From positions 558,001-622,000 of the forward strand of contig CAWEQW010000008.1 of assembly GCA_963811365.1 (NCBI GenBank): a stretch of 64,000 bases of DNA. Reading direction: 5' to 3'. Each line of letters begins with the position of its first letter. Position 1 is the stretch's first letter. The notes under the pieces were generated by a model. It was not told where the DNA came from and did not search any database. It saw nothing but the letters and a program-made list of their open reading frames with translations. Shown here in pieces: positions 1 through 9,193 of the stretch. Origin of the DNA: CAWEQW01 sp963811365 (lineage in GTDB: Bacteria > Actinomycetota > Actinomycetes > Propionibacteriales > Nocardioidaceae). Both the position numbers and the translations under genes were made by a program.

Positions 1-870
1 CAGGAGCAGGAACGCGGGCACCATCAGCACGAGGTACGTCGCCACGAACGCCTGTCCGCCACCGAGGAAGGCGGAGGTGTTCCACAAGGAGTGCGCCGTC
101 ACCGCGACGACGTACCCCGCGACCGGTGCCGCGACGCGCCAGAAGCGGCTCCGGGTGACGACGGCGACGCCCACCCCCACCCCGATCGCGGACGTGAAGA
201 GCGGGTGCGCGAAGGGGCTGAAGATGCCGCGCACGACGAACAGCGACGTCGCGGCGTCCAGGCCGCCCGGCCCGGTCCCGTGGCCACCGACGTACGCCGC
301 GGCGAGGTACATGATGTTCTCGGTGAAGGCGAAGCCGGCGCCGACGAGCCCGGCGTACACGAGGCCGTCGAGGATCCCGTCGATCTGGTTGCGCCGCGAC
401 CAGAGCAGCAGCAGGACGAACAGGCCCTTGGCCGCCTCCTCGGTGACCGGCGCGACGACCGTTCCGGACCACGACGCCGAGGCGCTCAGCACCCGGGCGT
501 CGACGGCCTGGAGGAGCAGGGCGGCGGTGGTCGCGACCAGGGCGCCCCAGCCGAACGCGAAGCCGAGGAACACCGGCGGCTCGGGCTCGTAGCGGTCCAG
601 CCACAGATAGCCGGCGACGACGGGCCCGACCGGGATCGCCGCCAGCACGGCGCCGACCACCAGCGCGCCGGGCGCGCCGACGAACAGCAGCACGAGGCCG
701 ATGGCGGCCGCGCCCACGACCATGGCGAGCGTGAGCAGGATCGTGAAGGCGGCAGAGGTCCGGCGTCGTGGCGACGCGAGCAGAACCGGGGGCACCGGGC
801 CGCGCGCCCCGGCACGGCCCCGCCACCCGGGCTGCTCGTAGCCGAGACCGTCCACCCCGCTCACCCGCAC
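1..870 (-). CDS. PrsW family intramembrane metalloprotease (3' end outside window)
   Basis: Membrane protein read on the minus strand from a GTG at 870 and running off the left edge. A short hydrophilic N-terminus is followed by several hydrophobic segments. The motif PVTEEAAKG matches the EExxK signature of PrsW-type (PF13367) glutamic/metal intramembrane proteases. Downstream are FSPFAHPLFTSAIGVGVG and a further HSLWN, the conserved histidine motifs of this family. Family members cleave membrane-embedded substrates, for example anti-sigma factors, but no partner is visible here. The start is uncertain; an in-frame GTG at 864 is an alternative. It is divergent from the aminopeptidase P gene, with about 60 bp between them. 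Confidence 0.8.
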   Translation of the reverse strand, partial: MRVSGVDGLGYEQPGWRGRAGARGPVPPVLLASPRRRTSAAFTILLTLAMVVGAAAIGLVLLFVGAPGALVVGAVLAAIPVGPVVAGYLWLDRYEPEPPVFLGFAFGWGALVATTAALLLQAVDARVLSASASWSGTVVAPVTEEAAKGLFVLLLLWSRRNQIDGILDGLVYAGLVGAGFAFTENIMYLAAAYVGGHGTGPGGLDAATSLFVVRGIFSPFAHPLFTSAIGVGVGVAVVTRSRFWRVAAPVAGYVVAVTAHSLWNTSAFLGGGQAFVATYLVLMVPAFLLL

Positions 871-927
871 AGCCTATCGGGGCGCGCCCCCGCTCCCGGC
901 CGTCGCTTCACGCGGTCCCCCGGACGT

Positions 928-2406
928 ATGGTGAGACGCGTGAGCGACGAGACCCAGACTCAGGACACGCTGACCCTCGACACGGCGGCGATCCCGCCGG
1001 AGGGCACCGACGAGCAGCCCAAGACCGAGAGCCACGACCAGCCCGTCCCGGAGGCGTACGCCGCCTTCATGCGGACCGGTTGGGGGGACCGCGACCTCGA
1101 CCTTCCGCCGCACCCGGTGGCTTCGTGGGCGGCTGCGCGGCGCGCCCGGCTGGCCGAGATGTTCCCCGGCGAGCGGCTCGTCGTACCGGCCGGCACCTTC
1201 AAGGTGCGCGCCAACGACACCGACTACCGGTTCCGACCCGAGACCGCGCACACCTACCTGTGCGGCAACCAGACGAGCGACGCGGTCCTGGTCATCGAGG
1301 ACGGCGAGTCGACCCTGTACGCGCGACCGCGCTCCTCGCGGGAGACCGACGAGTTCTTCCGGGACCGCAGGTACGGCGAGCTGTGGGCCGGCCGCCGGCC
1401 CTCGCTCCACGAGATGCAGTCCTCGCTCGGGCTGGCCTGCCGACACCTCGACGAGCTCCCCGAGGTGCTCCGCGGGTCGAGCAAGACCCGGGTGCTGCGC
1501 GACGTCGACGACGTCGTGGACCGGGCGGTCGCCGGGGACGAGGTGCGCGACGAGGAGCTGGCCCGGGCGGTCTCCGAGATGCGCCTGGTCAAGGACTCCT
1601 GGGAGCTCGAGCAGCTGCAGGAGGCGTGCGACATCACCACGCTCGGCTTCGCCGACAGCGTCCGGGAGTGGGACGACGTGCTCCGCTACGGCGAGCGCTG
1701 GATCGAGGGAACCTTCTTCCGGCGCGCGCGTGCGATGGGCAACGACATCGGGTACGACTCGATCGTCGGGGGTGGCCGGCACGCCACCACCCTGCACTGG
1801 ATCGACAACTCGGGACCGGTGACGCCCGGCGAGCTGCTGCTGCTCGACATGGGCGCCGAGGGCACGAACCTCTACACCGCCGACGTGACCCGGACCCTGC
1901 CCGTGGACGGCACCTTCACGCCGCTGCAGCGGGACCTCTACACGCTGGTGTACCAGGCGCAGAGCGCCGGCATCGACGCGGTGCGCCCGGGCGCCGACTT
2001 CCTGGAGCCGCACCGCGCCGCCATGAAGGTGCTCGCGCAGGGGCTCGGCGACCTCGGCCTGTTGCCGGTGTCGGTCGAGGAGGCGCTGTCCCCGGACAGC
2101 AAGGTGTATGCCCGGTGGACGCTGCACTCGGTGAGCCACATGCTCGGCCTGGACGTCCACGACTGTGCCCGCTCGGCCCCGGAGAAGTACACCCGCGGCA
2201 CGCTCACCGAGGGGATGGTGCTGACGGTCGAGCCGGGGCTGTACTTCCAGGAGGACGACCTCCTGGTCCCCGAGGAGATGCGCGGCATCGGGATCCGGAT
2301 CGAGGACGACATCGTGGTCACCGACTCGGGCGCGCGGAACCTCTCCGAGGCGCTCCCCCGCGACGTCGCCGCGGTCGAGGAGTGGATGGCCGGCCTCCGG
2401 GCGTGA
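928..2406 (+). CDS. pepP: Xaa-Pro aminopeptidase (aminopeptidase P, M24B family)
   Basis: Cytosolic metallopeptidase that removes an N-terminal residue preceding proline. The first ~170 residues form the non-catalytic N-terminal domain. The C-terminal pita-bread domain carries the five metal ligands in order: Asp in LLLDMGAEG, Asp in YTADVTRTLPV, His in SVSHMLGLDVHD, Glu in VEPGLYF and Glu in GIRIEDD. About 492 residues from the ATG at 928; a GTG at 940 (VSDETQTQ) is an equally plausible start because neither has a strong ribosome-binding site. The reading frame stays open far upstream, but that part overlaps the divergent PrsW-like gene and is not real. Intact and typical in length. Confidence 0.9.
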   Translation: MVRRVSDETQTQDTLTLDTAAIPPEGTDEQPKTESHDQPVPEAYAAFMRTGWGDRDLDLPPHPVASWAAARRARLAEMFPGERLVVPAGTFKVRANDTDYRFRPETAHTYLCGNQTSDAVLVIEDGESTLYARPRSSRETDEFFRDRRYGELWAGRRPSLHEMQSSLGLACRHLDELPEVLRGSSKTRVLRDVDDVVDRAVAGDEVRDEELARAVSEMRLVKDSWELEQLQEACDITTLGFADSVREWDDVLRYGERWIEGTFFRRARAMGNDIGYDSIVGGGRHATTLHWIDNSGPVTPGELLLLDMGAEGTNLYTADVTRTLPVDGTFTPLQRDLYTLVYQAQSAGIDAVRPGADFLEPHRAAMKVLAQGLGDLGLLPVSVEEALSPDSKVYARWTLHSVSHMLGLDVHDCARSAPEKYTRGTLTEGMVLTVEPGLYFQEDDLLVPEEMRGIGIRIEDDIVVTDSGARNLSEALPRDVAAVEEWMAGLRA

Positions 2407-2494
2407 CGATCCGGGCGTGACGATCCGGGCGTGACCAGCGGGGCGTCGGCTGCTCGTGGGGCTGACCGGCACTGCCCGTCACGAATGTCACAAA

Positions 2495-2511
2495 AGGGGC
2501 ACAATGCCCCT
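2495..2511. terminator. 7-bp perfect hairpin, possible terminator
   Basis: AGGGGCA-CAA-TGCCCCT lies between the aminopeptidase P stop and the next gene. It is preceded by CACAAA on the plus strand, so on the minus strand the hairpin is followed by TTTTG. It may terminate transcription, or be an operator for the small downstream gene. Only the symmetry is seen. Confidence 0.35.
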
Positions 2512-2562
2512 CGGAGTGTCGTAGGGTGGTAGCTCAGGGTCCGGGGGGACCCCGCACTGGGG

Positions 2563-2901
2563 GTGCACATGAGCGACGCCGTCTTTCCCATGTCCCGGTC
2601 GAACCGTCCGGACCAGCGGCCCGAGCGCGTCTTCGTGACGACGCTGGGTTCGCGCCAGCTCTACGCCCGGCGTACCTCGCAACGCCATCTGCCGGTCGAC
2701 ACCGTGGCGCTCGACTTCTACACCGCGGACCACGAGCTGGTCGCGCGGTGCGCGGCCGAGCGACTCACCGGACGGGAGCGCTTCCTGCAGCTGCGACCGG
2801 GCGAGCCGCAGTGGGACCTCGGCCCCGTCGACATCGCCCGGCTCCGGGTGCTCGTCGAGGGAAGGGTCCAGGTGGCCGACCGCCGGCGCGTCTTCGTCTG
2901 A
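2563..2901 (+). CDS. Small protein of unknown function
   Basis: A 112-residue (or 110-residue, from ATG 2569) hydrophilic protein, rich in arginine, with no signal peptide or membrane segment. I do not recognise a family. The middle (VDTVALDFYTADHELVARC) looks like a beta-strand-rich fold. It faces the minus-strand GAF-ANTAR gene, the two stops being 17 bp apart. The codon pattern is typical of the window, so it is probably a real gene. Confidence 0.6.
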   Translation: MHMSDAVFPMSRSNRPDQRPERVFVTTLGSRQLYARRTSQRHLPVDTVALDFYTADHELVARCAAERLTGRERFLQLRPGEPQWDLGPVDIARLRVLVEGRVQVADRRRVFV

Positions 2902-2917
2902 CGTCCCCGGCGCTCGC

Positions 2918-3625
2918 TCAGCCGACCTGCTCCTGACCGAACTTCTGGTTGGCGGTGTCGACCACCTCCTGGGCGACCATCCGCAGCTTGAGATTGCTCG
3001 TCGACGACGCCCGGACCAGGAAGTGGAACGCGCGGTCCTCCCCGATCTGGTAGCGCTCCATGACGATGCCGACGGCCTGGCCGATCACCTTGCGCGAGAG
3101 CAGGGCCACGTTGAGCTGCTCCTCCCGGCGGGACCGGCCCAGCGCGATCGCGGCGTGCGCCGCGAACAGCTCGGCGATCTGCGGAGCGTCGGGGTCGACG
3201 ACCTCGGACTCGGTGGAGTAGAGGTTCAGCCCGCCCAGCGTCTCCTCGTCGGTGTAGAGGCGGAGGCCCATCTGGGCACGAAGCCCGAGCTGGGCCGCCT
3301 GTCTGGTGAACCTCGGCCAGCGCTGCTGGTGCCGCATCGCCTCGACGACCACGACCGACGAGTCGCGGATCGCGTCCACGCACGGCCCCTGGTCGAGCTC
3401 GTACTGCAGGGTGTCGAGCTTCCAGACGAGCTGGTCCGTCCCGGCCATCGTCTCGATCCGGCCGTCCCGGTGGACGATCGAGATTCCGGCGTGGTTGAAC
3501 CCCGGCACCGAGCGCCGCGCCTCCCAGGCGATGGAGTCCAGCGTCTCGGCCAGGCTCCTCGAGCTGTTGATGGCGCCCGCCGCCTCGGCGAGGGCACGGG
3601 TGATGCCCGCTACGTCGCTTCCCAC
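2918..3625 (-). CDS. GAF and ANTAR domain protein (RNA-binding antiterminator)
   Basis: 235 residues. Residues ~15-165 form a GAF sensor domain, containing LDQGPCVDAIRDSSVVVVEA and a QMGLRLYTDEETLGGLNLYS core. The C-terminal ~65 residues form an ANTAR domain with the characteristic SRKVIGQAVGIVMERYQI helix and following three-helix bundle. ANTAR proteins bind dual hairpins in nascent mRNA and prevent termination; the GAF domain usually responds to a small molecule or partner. It lies downstream of, and on the same strand as, the formate dehydrogenase operon but 353 bp away, so it probably has its own promoter. Its target RNA is not identified. Confidence 0.9.
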   Translation of the reverse strand: MGSDVAGITRALAEAAGAINSSRSLAETLDSIAWEARRSVPGFNHAGISIVHRDGRIETMAGTDQLVWKLDTLQYELDQGPCVDAIRDSSVVVVEAMRHQQRWPRFTRQAAQLGLRAQMGLRLYTDEETLGGLNLYSTESEVVDPDAPQIAELFAAHAAIALGRSRREEQLNVALLSRKVIGQAVGIVMERYQIGEDRAFHFLVRASSTSNLKLRMVAQEVVDTANQKFGQEQVG

Positions 3626-3978
3626 GAGATTCTCCCGGTCGTCCGGCAGGCGAAGCGCTCGTCGGGACGCGAGACGTCTGTGTCAGGGGGACCCGCTTCT
3701 CGGGCCCCGACCACCCACGGTACCCACTCGCCTCACGACGGGGCGTCCGGGCCGGACCCCGCGGGGGCCCGACCCTGGCGGTGCCTCGCTGCGCGTCCCC
3801 CGCCGGCTCCGGGTGATCGGGCTCCGTGGCCGGGCCGTGGTTGGATGGCCGTGTTGCGGCATCCGGATACCCGTGCTCGTGACGCCGGCACTCGCGACCT
3901 GCTCCGTGGGACCGGCGGTTCGCGGTGCGGGGTCAAGATGGCGGCGTCGTACCGCGGACCACCCGGGTCCCGTCCGGC
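3626..3978. other. Intergenic, no gene seen
   Basis: 353 bp between the GAF-ANTAR start and the formate dehydrogenase gamma-subunit stop. No frame with convincing coding character, tRNA or strong hairpin. It presumably holds the promoter of the GAF-ANTAR gene. Confidence 0.5.
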
Positions 3979-4935
3979 TCAGCGCTCGGCCCGCTTCTGC
4001 AGCCGCTCGCGCTGCGGCCCCACGGTGTAGCGGGGATCCTCGGCCGAGGCGACGCCGGCGGCGAAGATGCCGAACCGCGTGAGGGCCGACGAGGCGACCA
4101 GCAGCAGCCCCGAGGCCTTGGTGACCGGGCGGCTGCGGCGACCCACCAGCGCGCCAAGACAGCCCACCAGCGCCAGCCGCTTCCCCAGCCGCATCCGGGC
4201 ACCGGCCCGGCCTTGGTGGTAGGTCTGCGCGACCGTGCCCATCCGGCGTTCCATCAGGACCGCGGCGCCCTGCTCGGCCGCCGCGCCGGCGACGGCCAGC
4301 GACCGCGGGAAGGCGAGCTGCGAGGCCGGAGCGGTCGCCAGCGCCCAGCCGCCGGCCGCCATCGCGCCGGACGCCACGAACACGAACGGCATCTCCCGGT
4401 AGCCGTCGTGCCAGGCCGGGACGGCCGTGTCGCAGATCAGGGCCGCGGTGTACGACGCGACCGCCGGACCCAGCGAAGCGGCGCCCATGGTCGCGGCCAG
4501 GCCGAGCGGTCTCAGCCGCCCGGTCAGGTCCGAGGCGGCAGCGACCACGGTCGCCGGGACGAACCCCGCCAGGATCCACGACCCGACGCTCATCGGGGAG
4601 GTCACCTTGAGCACCCGCAGCATGTTCAGGAACCGGCTGGGCCTGCCGAGGTCGTGCACCAGAGCGCCGAGCGACAGCACGCCCGCGCCGGCCGCACCGA
4701 TCTCGCTGACCCGCGCCAGGTCTCGTCGGCCGGTCAGCTCCGCCACCGCGGCCACCACGGAGGCAGCGCCGGCCAGCCCGCCGAGGAAGAGATAGCCCGG
4801 GATGTCGGGCTCCTCCCAGACCGGCTTGTTCAGCACCGGCTTGCCGTAGTAGGACACGAACTCCGCGTCGGGCACCACCGGCTCCTCCGCGCGGCGACGG
4901 CGTCGGCCCGTGAAGCTGGACACCGCCTCGGTCAT
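3979..4935 (-). CDS. NrfD/PsrC-type membrane subunit of formate dehydrogenase
   Basis: 318-residue polytopic membrane protein with about eight hydrophobic segments starting near residue 45 (PGYLFLGGLAGAASVVAAVA). This family transfers electrons from an iron-sulfur partner to menaquinone in the membrane. The pattern GYLFLGGLAG..., LVHDLGRPSRFLNML and SVGSWILAGF is typical of NrfD proteins. It takes the place of the di-haem cytochrome b gamma subunit found in E. coli FdnI. The ATG at 4935 overlaps the stop of the iron-sulfur subunit by 4 bp, so the two are translationally coupled. It is the last gene of the respiratory array. Confidence 0.85.
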   Translation of the reverse strand: MTEAVSSFTGRRRRRAEEPVVPDAEFVSYYGKPVLNKPVWEEPDIPGYLFLGGLAGAASVVAAVAELTGRRDLARVSEIGAAGAGVLSLGALVHDLGRPSRFLNMLRVLKVTSPMSVGSWILAGFVPATVVAAASDLTGRLRPLGLAATMGAASLGPAVASYTAALICDTAVPAWHDGYREMPFVFVASGAMAAGGWALATAPASQLAFPRSLAVAGAAAEQGAAVLMERRMGTVAQTYHQGRAGARMRLGKRLALVGCLGALVGRRSRPVTKASGLLLVASSALTRFGIFAAGVASAEDPRYTVGPQRERLQKRAER

Positions 4936-5840
4936 CGTCGGGCCCCCTGCCGCCACGACGCCACGCCGGCCAGTCCCACCGAGACCGCCAGTGCGGCGGC
5001 GGCGGCCGCGACGTGCCGCCACATGCTCGGCAGGTCCCGGGTCGTGACGACCGGGTCCGGAGGCAGCCCGTAGACCTCCGGCTCGTCGAGCAGCAGGAAG
5101 AACGCGCCGTCGCCGCCCACGCCGTCCTCGGGGTCGTGCCCGTACAGGCGGGCGGCGTCCAGGCCCTGCTCGTGAAGCTGGTCGAGGCGGTGCGCGGCCC
5201 GCTCCCGCAGCTCCTCGAGGGTGCCGAACTGGATCGAGTCCGTGGGGCACGCCTTCGCGCACGCCGGCTCGAGGCCGGCACCGATCCGGTCGTAGCACAG
5301 GGTGCACTTCCAGGCGCGGCCGTCCTCCTTGCGCTGGTCGATGACGCCGTACGGACAGGCGGGGATGCAGTACCCGCAGCCGTTGCAGATGTCCTCCTGC
5401 ACCACCACCGTCCCGAGCTCGGTGCGGAACAGCGACCCGGTCGGGCACACGTCCAGGCACGCCGCGTGCGTGCAGTGCTTGCACACGTCCGAGGCCATCA
5501 GCCACCGGATCTCGTCGGCCGGCCCTCCAGCGTCCGGCTCTCCGTCGGTCGGCGCGAGGACGGACGGCATGCCGAGGTCGACCGTGGGCACCCGTCGGCG
5601 CTGCTCGACGAAGGCCACGTGCCGCCAGGTGTCGGCGCCGAGCCCGCCGCTGTTGTCGTACGACATCCCGGTGAAGTCCAGCCCGTCCTCAGGGACGTGG
5701 TTCCACTCCTTGCAGGCCACCTCGCACGCCTTGCAGCCGATGCACACCGAGGTGTCGGTGAAGAAGCCGACGCGTGGCGGGTGGTCGGTGTACCCGCCGG
5801 CCTCGGCCGGGTCGGTCGGCCGGCTCGGAATCCGCATCAC
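4932..5840 (-). CDS. fdhB: Formate dehydrogenase iron-sulfur (beta) subunit
   Basis: 302 residues. Four cysteine clusters of the FdhB/HybA/DmsB type are visible: CIGCKACEVACKEW; CKHCTHAACLDVCPTG; CNGCGYCIPACPYG; and CTLCYDRIGAGLEPACAKAC. These would bind four [4Fe-4S] clusters that pass electrons from the molybdopterin subunit to the membrane subunit. A single hydrophobic helix near the C-terminus (VAAAAAALAVSVGLAGVASW) anchors it, as in E. coli FdnH. The ATG at 5840 overlaps the alpha-subunit stop by 4 bp. Intact. Confidence 0.93.
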   Translation of the reverse strand: MMRIPSRPTDPAEAGGYTDHPPRVGFFTDTSVCIGCKACEVACKEWNHVPEDGLDFTGMSYDNSGGLGADTWRHVAFVEQRRRVPTVDLGMPSVLAPTDGEPDAGGPADEIRWLMASDVCKHCTHAACLDVCPTGSLFRTELGTVVVQEDICNGCGYCIPACPYGVIDQRKEDGRAWKCTLCYDRIGAGLEPACAKACPTDSIQFGTLEELRERAAHRLDQLHEQGLDAARLYGHDPEDGVGGDGAFFLLLDEPEVYGLPPDPVVTTRDLPSMWRHVAAAAAALAVSVGLAGVASWRQGARR

Positions 5841-8800
5841 ATCTCCGTCCCTGTCTCCTCGACGATGCCCGCGCGACGGTGGTACTCCTCCACGAGCGCC
5901 CGGCGTGCGGGTCCCCGGGGGCGCCGTCCGGGCCGGATGTCACAGGTCAACGCCTTCACCTCCTGGATGTGCACGTTCGGGTCCAGCGAGATGGAGCTCA
6001 GGTCGTTCACCGCGTCTCCCGTGCTGTAGCCGTTGGGGCCCCAGTGGTAGGGCACTCCCACCTGATGCAGGGTCCTGCCGTCGACGACCAACGGGCTCAG
6101 CCGGTCGGTCACCAGCACCCGCGCCTCGATGGCTCCGCGCGCGGTCACGAGCGTCGCCCACCCGGCGTGCCGCAGGCCGCGAACCGCCGCGAGCTCCGGG
6201 GACACCTCGCAGAACAGCGCGGGCTGCAGCTCCGAGAGGTACGGCACCCACCGGCTCATCCCGCCGGCCGTGTGGTGCTCGGTGAGCCGGTACGTCGTGA
6301 GCGCGAACGGGAACACGTCGGCACCCGGCTGCCCCGGCGTCGGGTGGAAGCGGTTGTGGCGGTGGCGCACGATCTGCCGCACGGGGTTGCGCTGCTGACC
6401 GTAGAGCGGGTTGCGGACGGGCGAGTCCTGCGGCTCGTAGTGGGCCGGCAGCGGGCCGTCGGTGAGCCCGGTCGGGACGTAGAGCCACGCCCTGCCGTCG
6501 GCCTGCATGATGAAGGCGTCCGTGCCGGAGAGCGCGTCCGGTCCGGTGGCGTCCCGGTCGGGCACGAAGTCGGGCGGCTTGGTCGCCTTGAAGTCCGCGA
6601 TGTCGTGGCCGGTCCACCGGCCGGCGTCGGGATCCCACCAGACCAGCGCCTTGCGCTCGCTCCACGGCCGACCATCGGGATCGGCCGAGGCCCGGTTGTA
6701 GAGCACCCGCCGGTTGGCGGGCCAGGCCCAGCCCCACTCGGCCGCCACCCAGTTCTGCTCGGCGGTCGGCTTGCGGCGGGCCGCCTGGTTCACCCCGTCG
6801 GCGTACACGCCGCAGTAGATCCAGCAGCCGCAGGCCGTGGAGCCGTCCGGGGCGAGCTGCTCGTACGACGCCAGCGGCTCCCCTGAGGCGTTCCAGCCGT
6901 TGATCTCGGCCAGCACCGCCTCGGCGTCGGGCTCGGCATGGGGACCCTTCGTGGGGTAGTCCCAGGTGAGGTCGAGCACCGGACGGTCCCGCGGGTCGGT
7001 CGACGCGGCCAGCTTCTCGCGGATCCGGCGACCGAGGTGGAACATGAACCACAGGTCGCTGCGGGCGTCACCGGGCGGCTCGACGGCCTGGTGGTGGAAC
7101 TGCAGCAGCCGCTGGGTGTTCGTGAAGCTGCCGTCCTTCTCGGTGTGCGCCGCCGCAGGGAGGAAGAAGACCTCCGTGCCGATCTCCTCGGTGCGCAGCT
7201 CGCCGGTCTGGATCTCTGGACCGTCCTTCCACCAGGTCGCGCTCTCGATCAGGGAGAAGTCCCGCACCACCAGCCAGTCGAGGTTGGCCATGGCCTGACG
7301 CTGGAGCGCGCCGTTGGCCGAGCCCACCGCAGGGTTCTGGCCGAGCAGGAAGTAGCCCTTGCAGTCACCGGCGAGCTGGGCCATCACCGTCTCGTACGTG
7401 CTGTGGCTGCCCGTGAGCCGCGGCAGGTAGTCGAAGCGGTAGTCGTTCCGCTCGCTCGCCGCATCGCCCCACCACGCCTTGAGCAGGCTGACCATGTACG
7501 CCGGCAGGTCGGCCCAGTAGCCCTTCTCGGCGGAGTCGGCGGAGAGGAAGTCCTCGAGGTTCTCGTGCTGGTGGGCGTGCGGCATCGGGATGTAGCCCGG
7601 CAGCAGGTTGAACAGCGTCGGGATGTCCGTCGAGCCCTGGATGCTGGCGTGCCCGCGCAGCGCGAGGATCCCGCCTCCCGGCCGGCCGATGTTGCCCAGC
7701 AGGGACTGGAGGATCGCCGCGCTGCGGATGTACTGCACACCGACGGTGTGCTGCGTCCAGCCCACCGCGTAGCAGAAGGCGCTGGTCCGGTCCCGCCCCG
7801 AGTTGGAGACCAGGGCGTCGGCCACCCGGCCGAACACGTGCTGCGGCACGCCGCAGACCCGCTCTACCATCTCGGGGGTGTAGCGGGCGTAGTGCCGCTT
7901 CAGCACCTGCAGGACGCACCTCGGGTCCTGGAGCGTCTGGTCGGTGCGGCCCTCACCGCGCAGCGCCGCTCCCCCGGACCCGTGCGACTCGCCGCGCGCC
8001 GACTCACGGACGCCCTTGGCGGCCCGGTCCTGGTACTGCTGCTGCTCGCGGTGGCCGGAGGCGGCCGGGACCTCGACACCGTCGTACTGCCAGGTGTGGA
8101 CGTCGTAGCTGCGCCCGTCGGGGTCGAGTCCGGAGAAGACCCCGTCGAGCTCCTCGGTGTCGCGGAAGTCCTCGGAGACGAGGGTCGCGGCGTTGGTGTA
8201 CGCCAGGACGTACTCGCGGAAGTACGACTCGGTCTGCAGGACATGGTTGATCAGGCCGCCCAGGAACGCGATGTCCGTGCCGGCGCGCAGGGGGACGTGG
8301 ATGTCGGCCAGCGCGCTGGTGCGGGTGAAGCGTGGGTCGACGTGGATGACGGTGGCCCCGCGTGCCTTGGCCTCCATCACCCACTGGAAGCCGACCGGGT
8401 GGCACTCCGCCATGTTGGAGCCCTCGATGACGATGCAGTCAGCGTTCTGCAGGTCCTGCTGGAAGGTGGTGGCCCCGCCGCGGCCGAACGAGGTGCCCAG
8501 ACTGGGCACGGTGCTGGAGTGTCAAATCCGTGCCTGGTTCTCGATCTGGATGGCGCCCAGAGCGGTGAACAGCTTCTTGATCAGGTAGTTCTCCTCGTTG
8601 TCCAGCGTGGCGCCGCCCAGGCTCGCGAAGCCGAGGGTGCGGTTCACCCGGACGCCCTCCGCCTCGTCCTGCCAGTACGCCCGCCGGGTGGCGATCACCC
8701 GGTCGGCGATGCGGTCCATCGCGGTGTCGAGGTCCAGCGGCTCCCATTCCGTGGCGTGCGGTCGCCGGTGGAGCACCTGGTGCTCCCGGGACGAGCCGGT

Positions 8801-9088
8801 GGTGAGCTGGAGGCTGGCCGACCCCTTGGGGCACAGCCGTCCCCGACTGATCGGCGAGTCGGGGTCTCCCTCGATCTGGGTCACCCGGTCGTCCTGGACG
8901 TACACGTTCTGGCCGCAGCCGACCGCGCAGAAGGGGCAGATGGACTTGACGACCTTGGACGCCGTGCGGACCCGCGGGCTCAGGGTGTCGGAGCGCGCGG
9001 ACCTGGCCGCGGCCCCGTGGCCCAGCGGGTCGGTCCCGGTGAGCTGGCGGTAGACGGGCCATCCGCTGATGAACGTGCGCACACCCAT
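5837..9088 (-). CDS. fdhA: Formate dehydrogenase alpha subunit, selenocysteine-containing
   Basis: Molybdopterin oxidoreductase of 1083 residues that oxidises formate to CO2. Near the N-terminus it has the [4Fe-4S] motif CPFCAVGC (C51, C54, C58) with the fourth ligand C86 in GRLCPKGS. An in-frame UGA at 8524-8522 falls exactly where selenoprotein FDHs have active-site Sec: ARI-Sec-HSSTV, compared with RV-Sec-HGPTV in E. coli FdnG. It would be residue 189. Both sides stay in frame, and the histidine after Sec and FGRGG motif are conserved, so this is decoding, not a stop. The C-terminal molydopterin-dinucleotide domain is intact. There is no Tat signal; the MGVRTFISGWPVYRQL start resembles other actinobacterial FDHs. 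A conventional gene caller would split it at 8522. SelA, B, C and D must lie elsewhere. Confidence 0.92.
8485..8524 (-). promoter_or_regulatory. Selenocysteine UGA codon and SECIS-like hairpin
   Basis: The UGA (8524-8522) is followed on the mRNA by stem GUGCCC, loop AGUCU and stem GGGCAC. The loop begins 21 nt after the U of UGA. As I recall E. coli fdhF, its SECIS places the loop GGUCU at the same distance. The GU in the apical loop is the part contacted by SelB in known bacterial SECIS elements. Position and loop were read directly; function is inferred from that match. Confidence 0.8.
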
Positions 9089-9193
9089 GTCAGCATCTCC
9101 CGCTTCCGTGTCGCTGCGGCGTTCCCGAGCGACCTGCTTCCATACCCGGCCTGAGCGGGCCCGTCGGACCTGTCTGGTCCGGCATCGGCGACC

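Noticed and set aside
91..927. Long plus-strand open frame upstream of aminopeptidase P
   Set aside because: Arg/Gly/Asp-rich composition typical of antisense frames in very GC-rich DNA; the PrsW-like protease is on the other strand.
2521..2562. tRNA-like sequence GGTGGTAGCTCAGG upstream of the small gene
   Set aside because: Resembles a D-arm by chance; no anticodon arm, T-arm or acceptor pairing follows.
8522..9088. Truncated 188-residue formate dehydrogenase followed by a separate 890-residue protein
   Set aside because: The in-frame UGA is at the selenocysteine position with a SECIS-like hairpin, so this is one gene.
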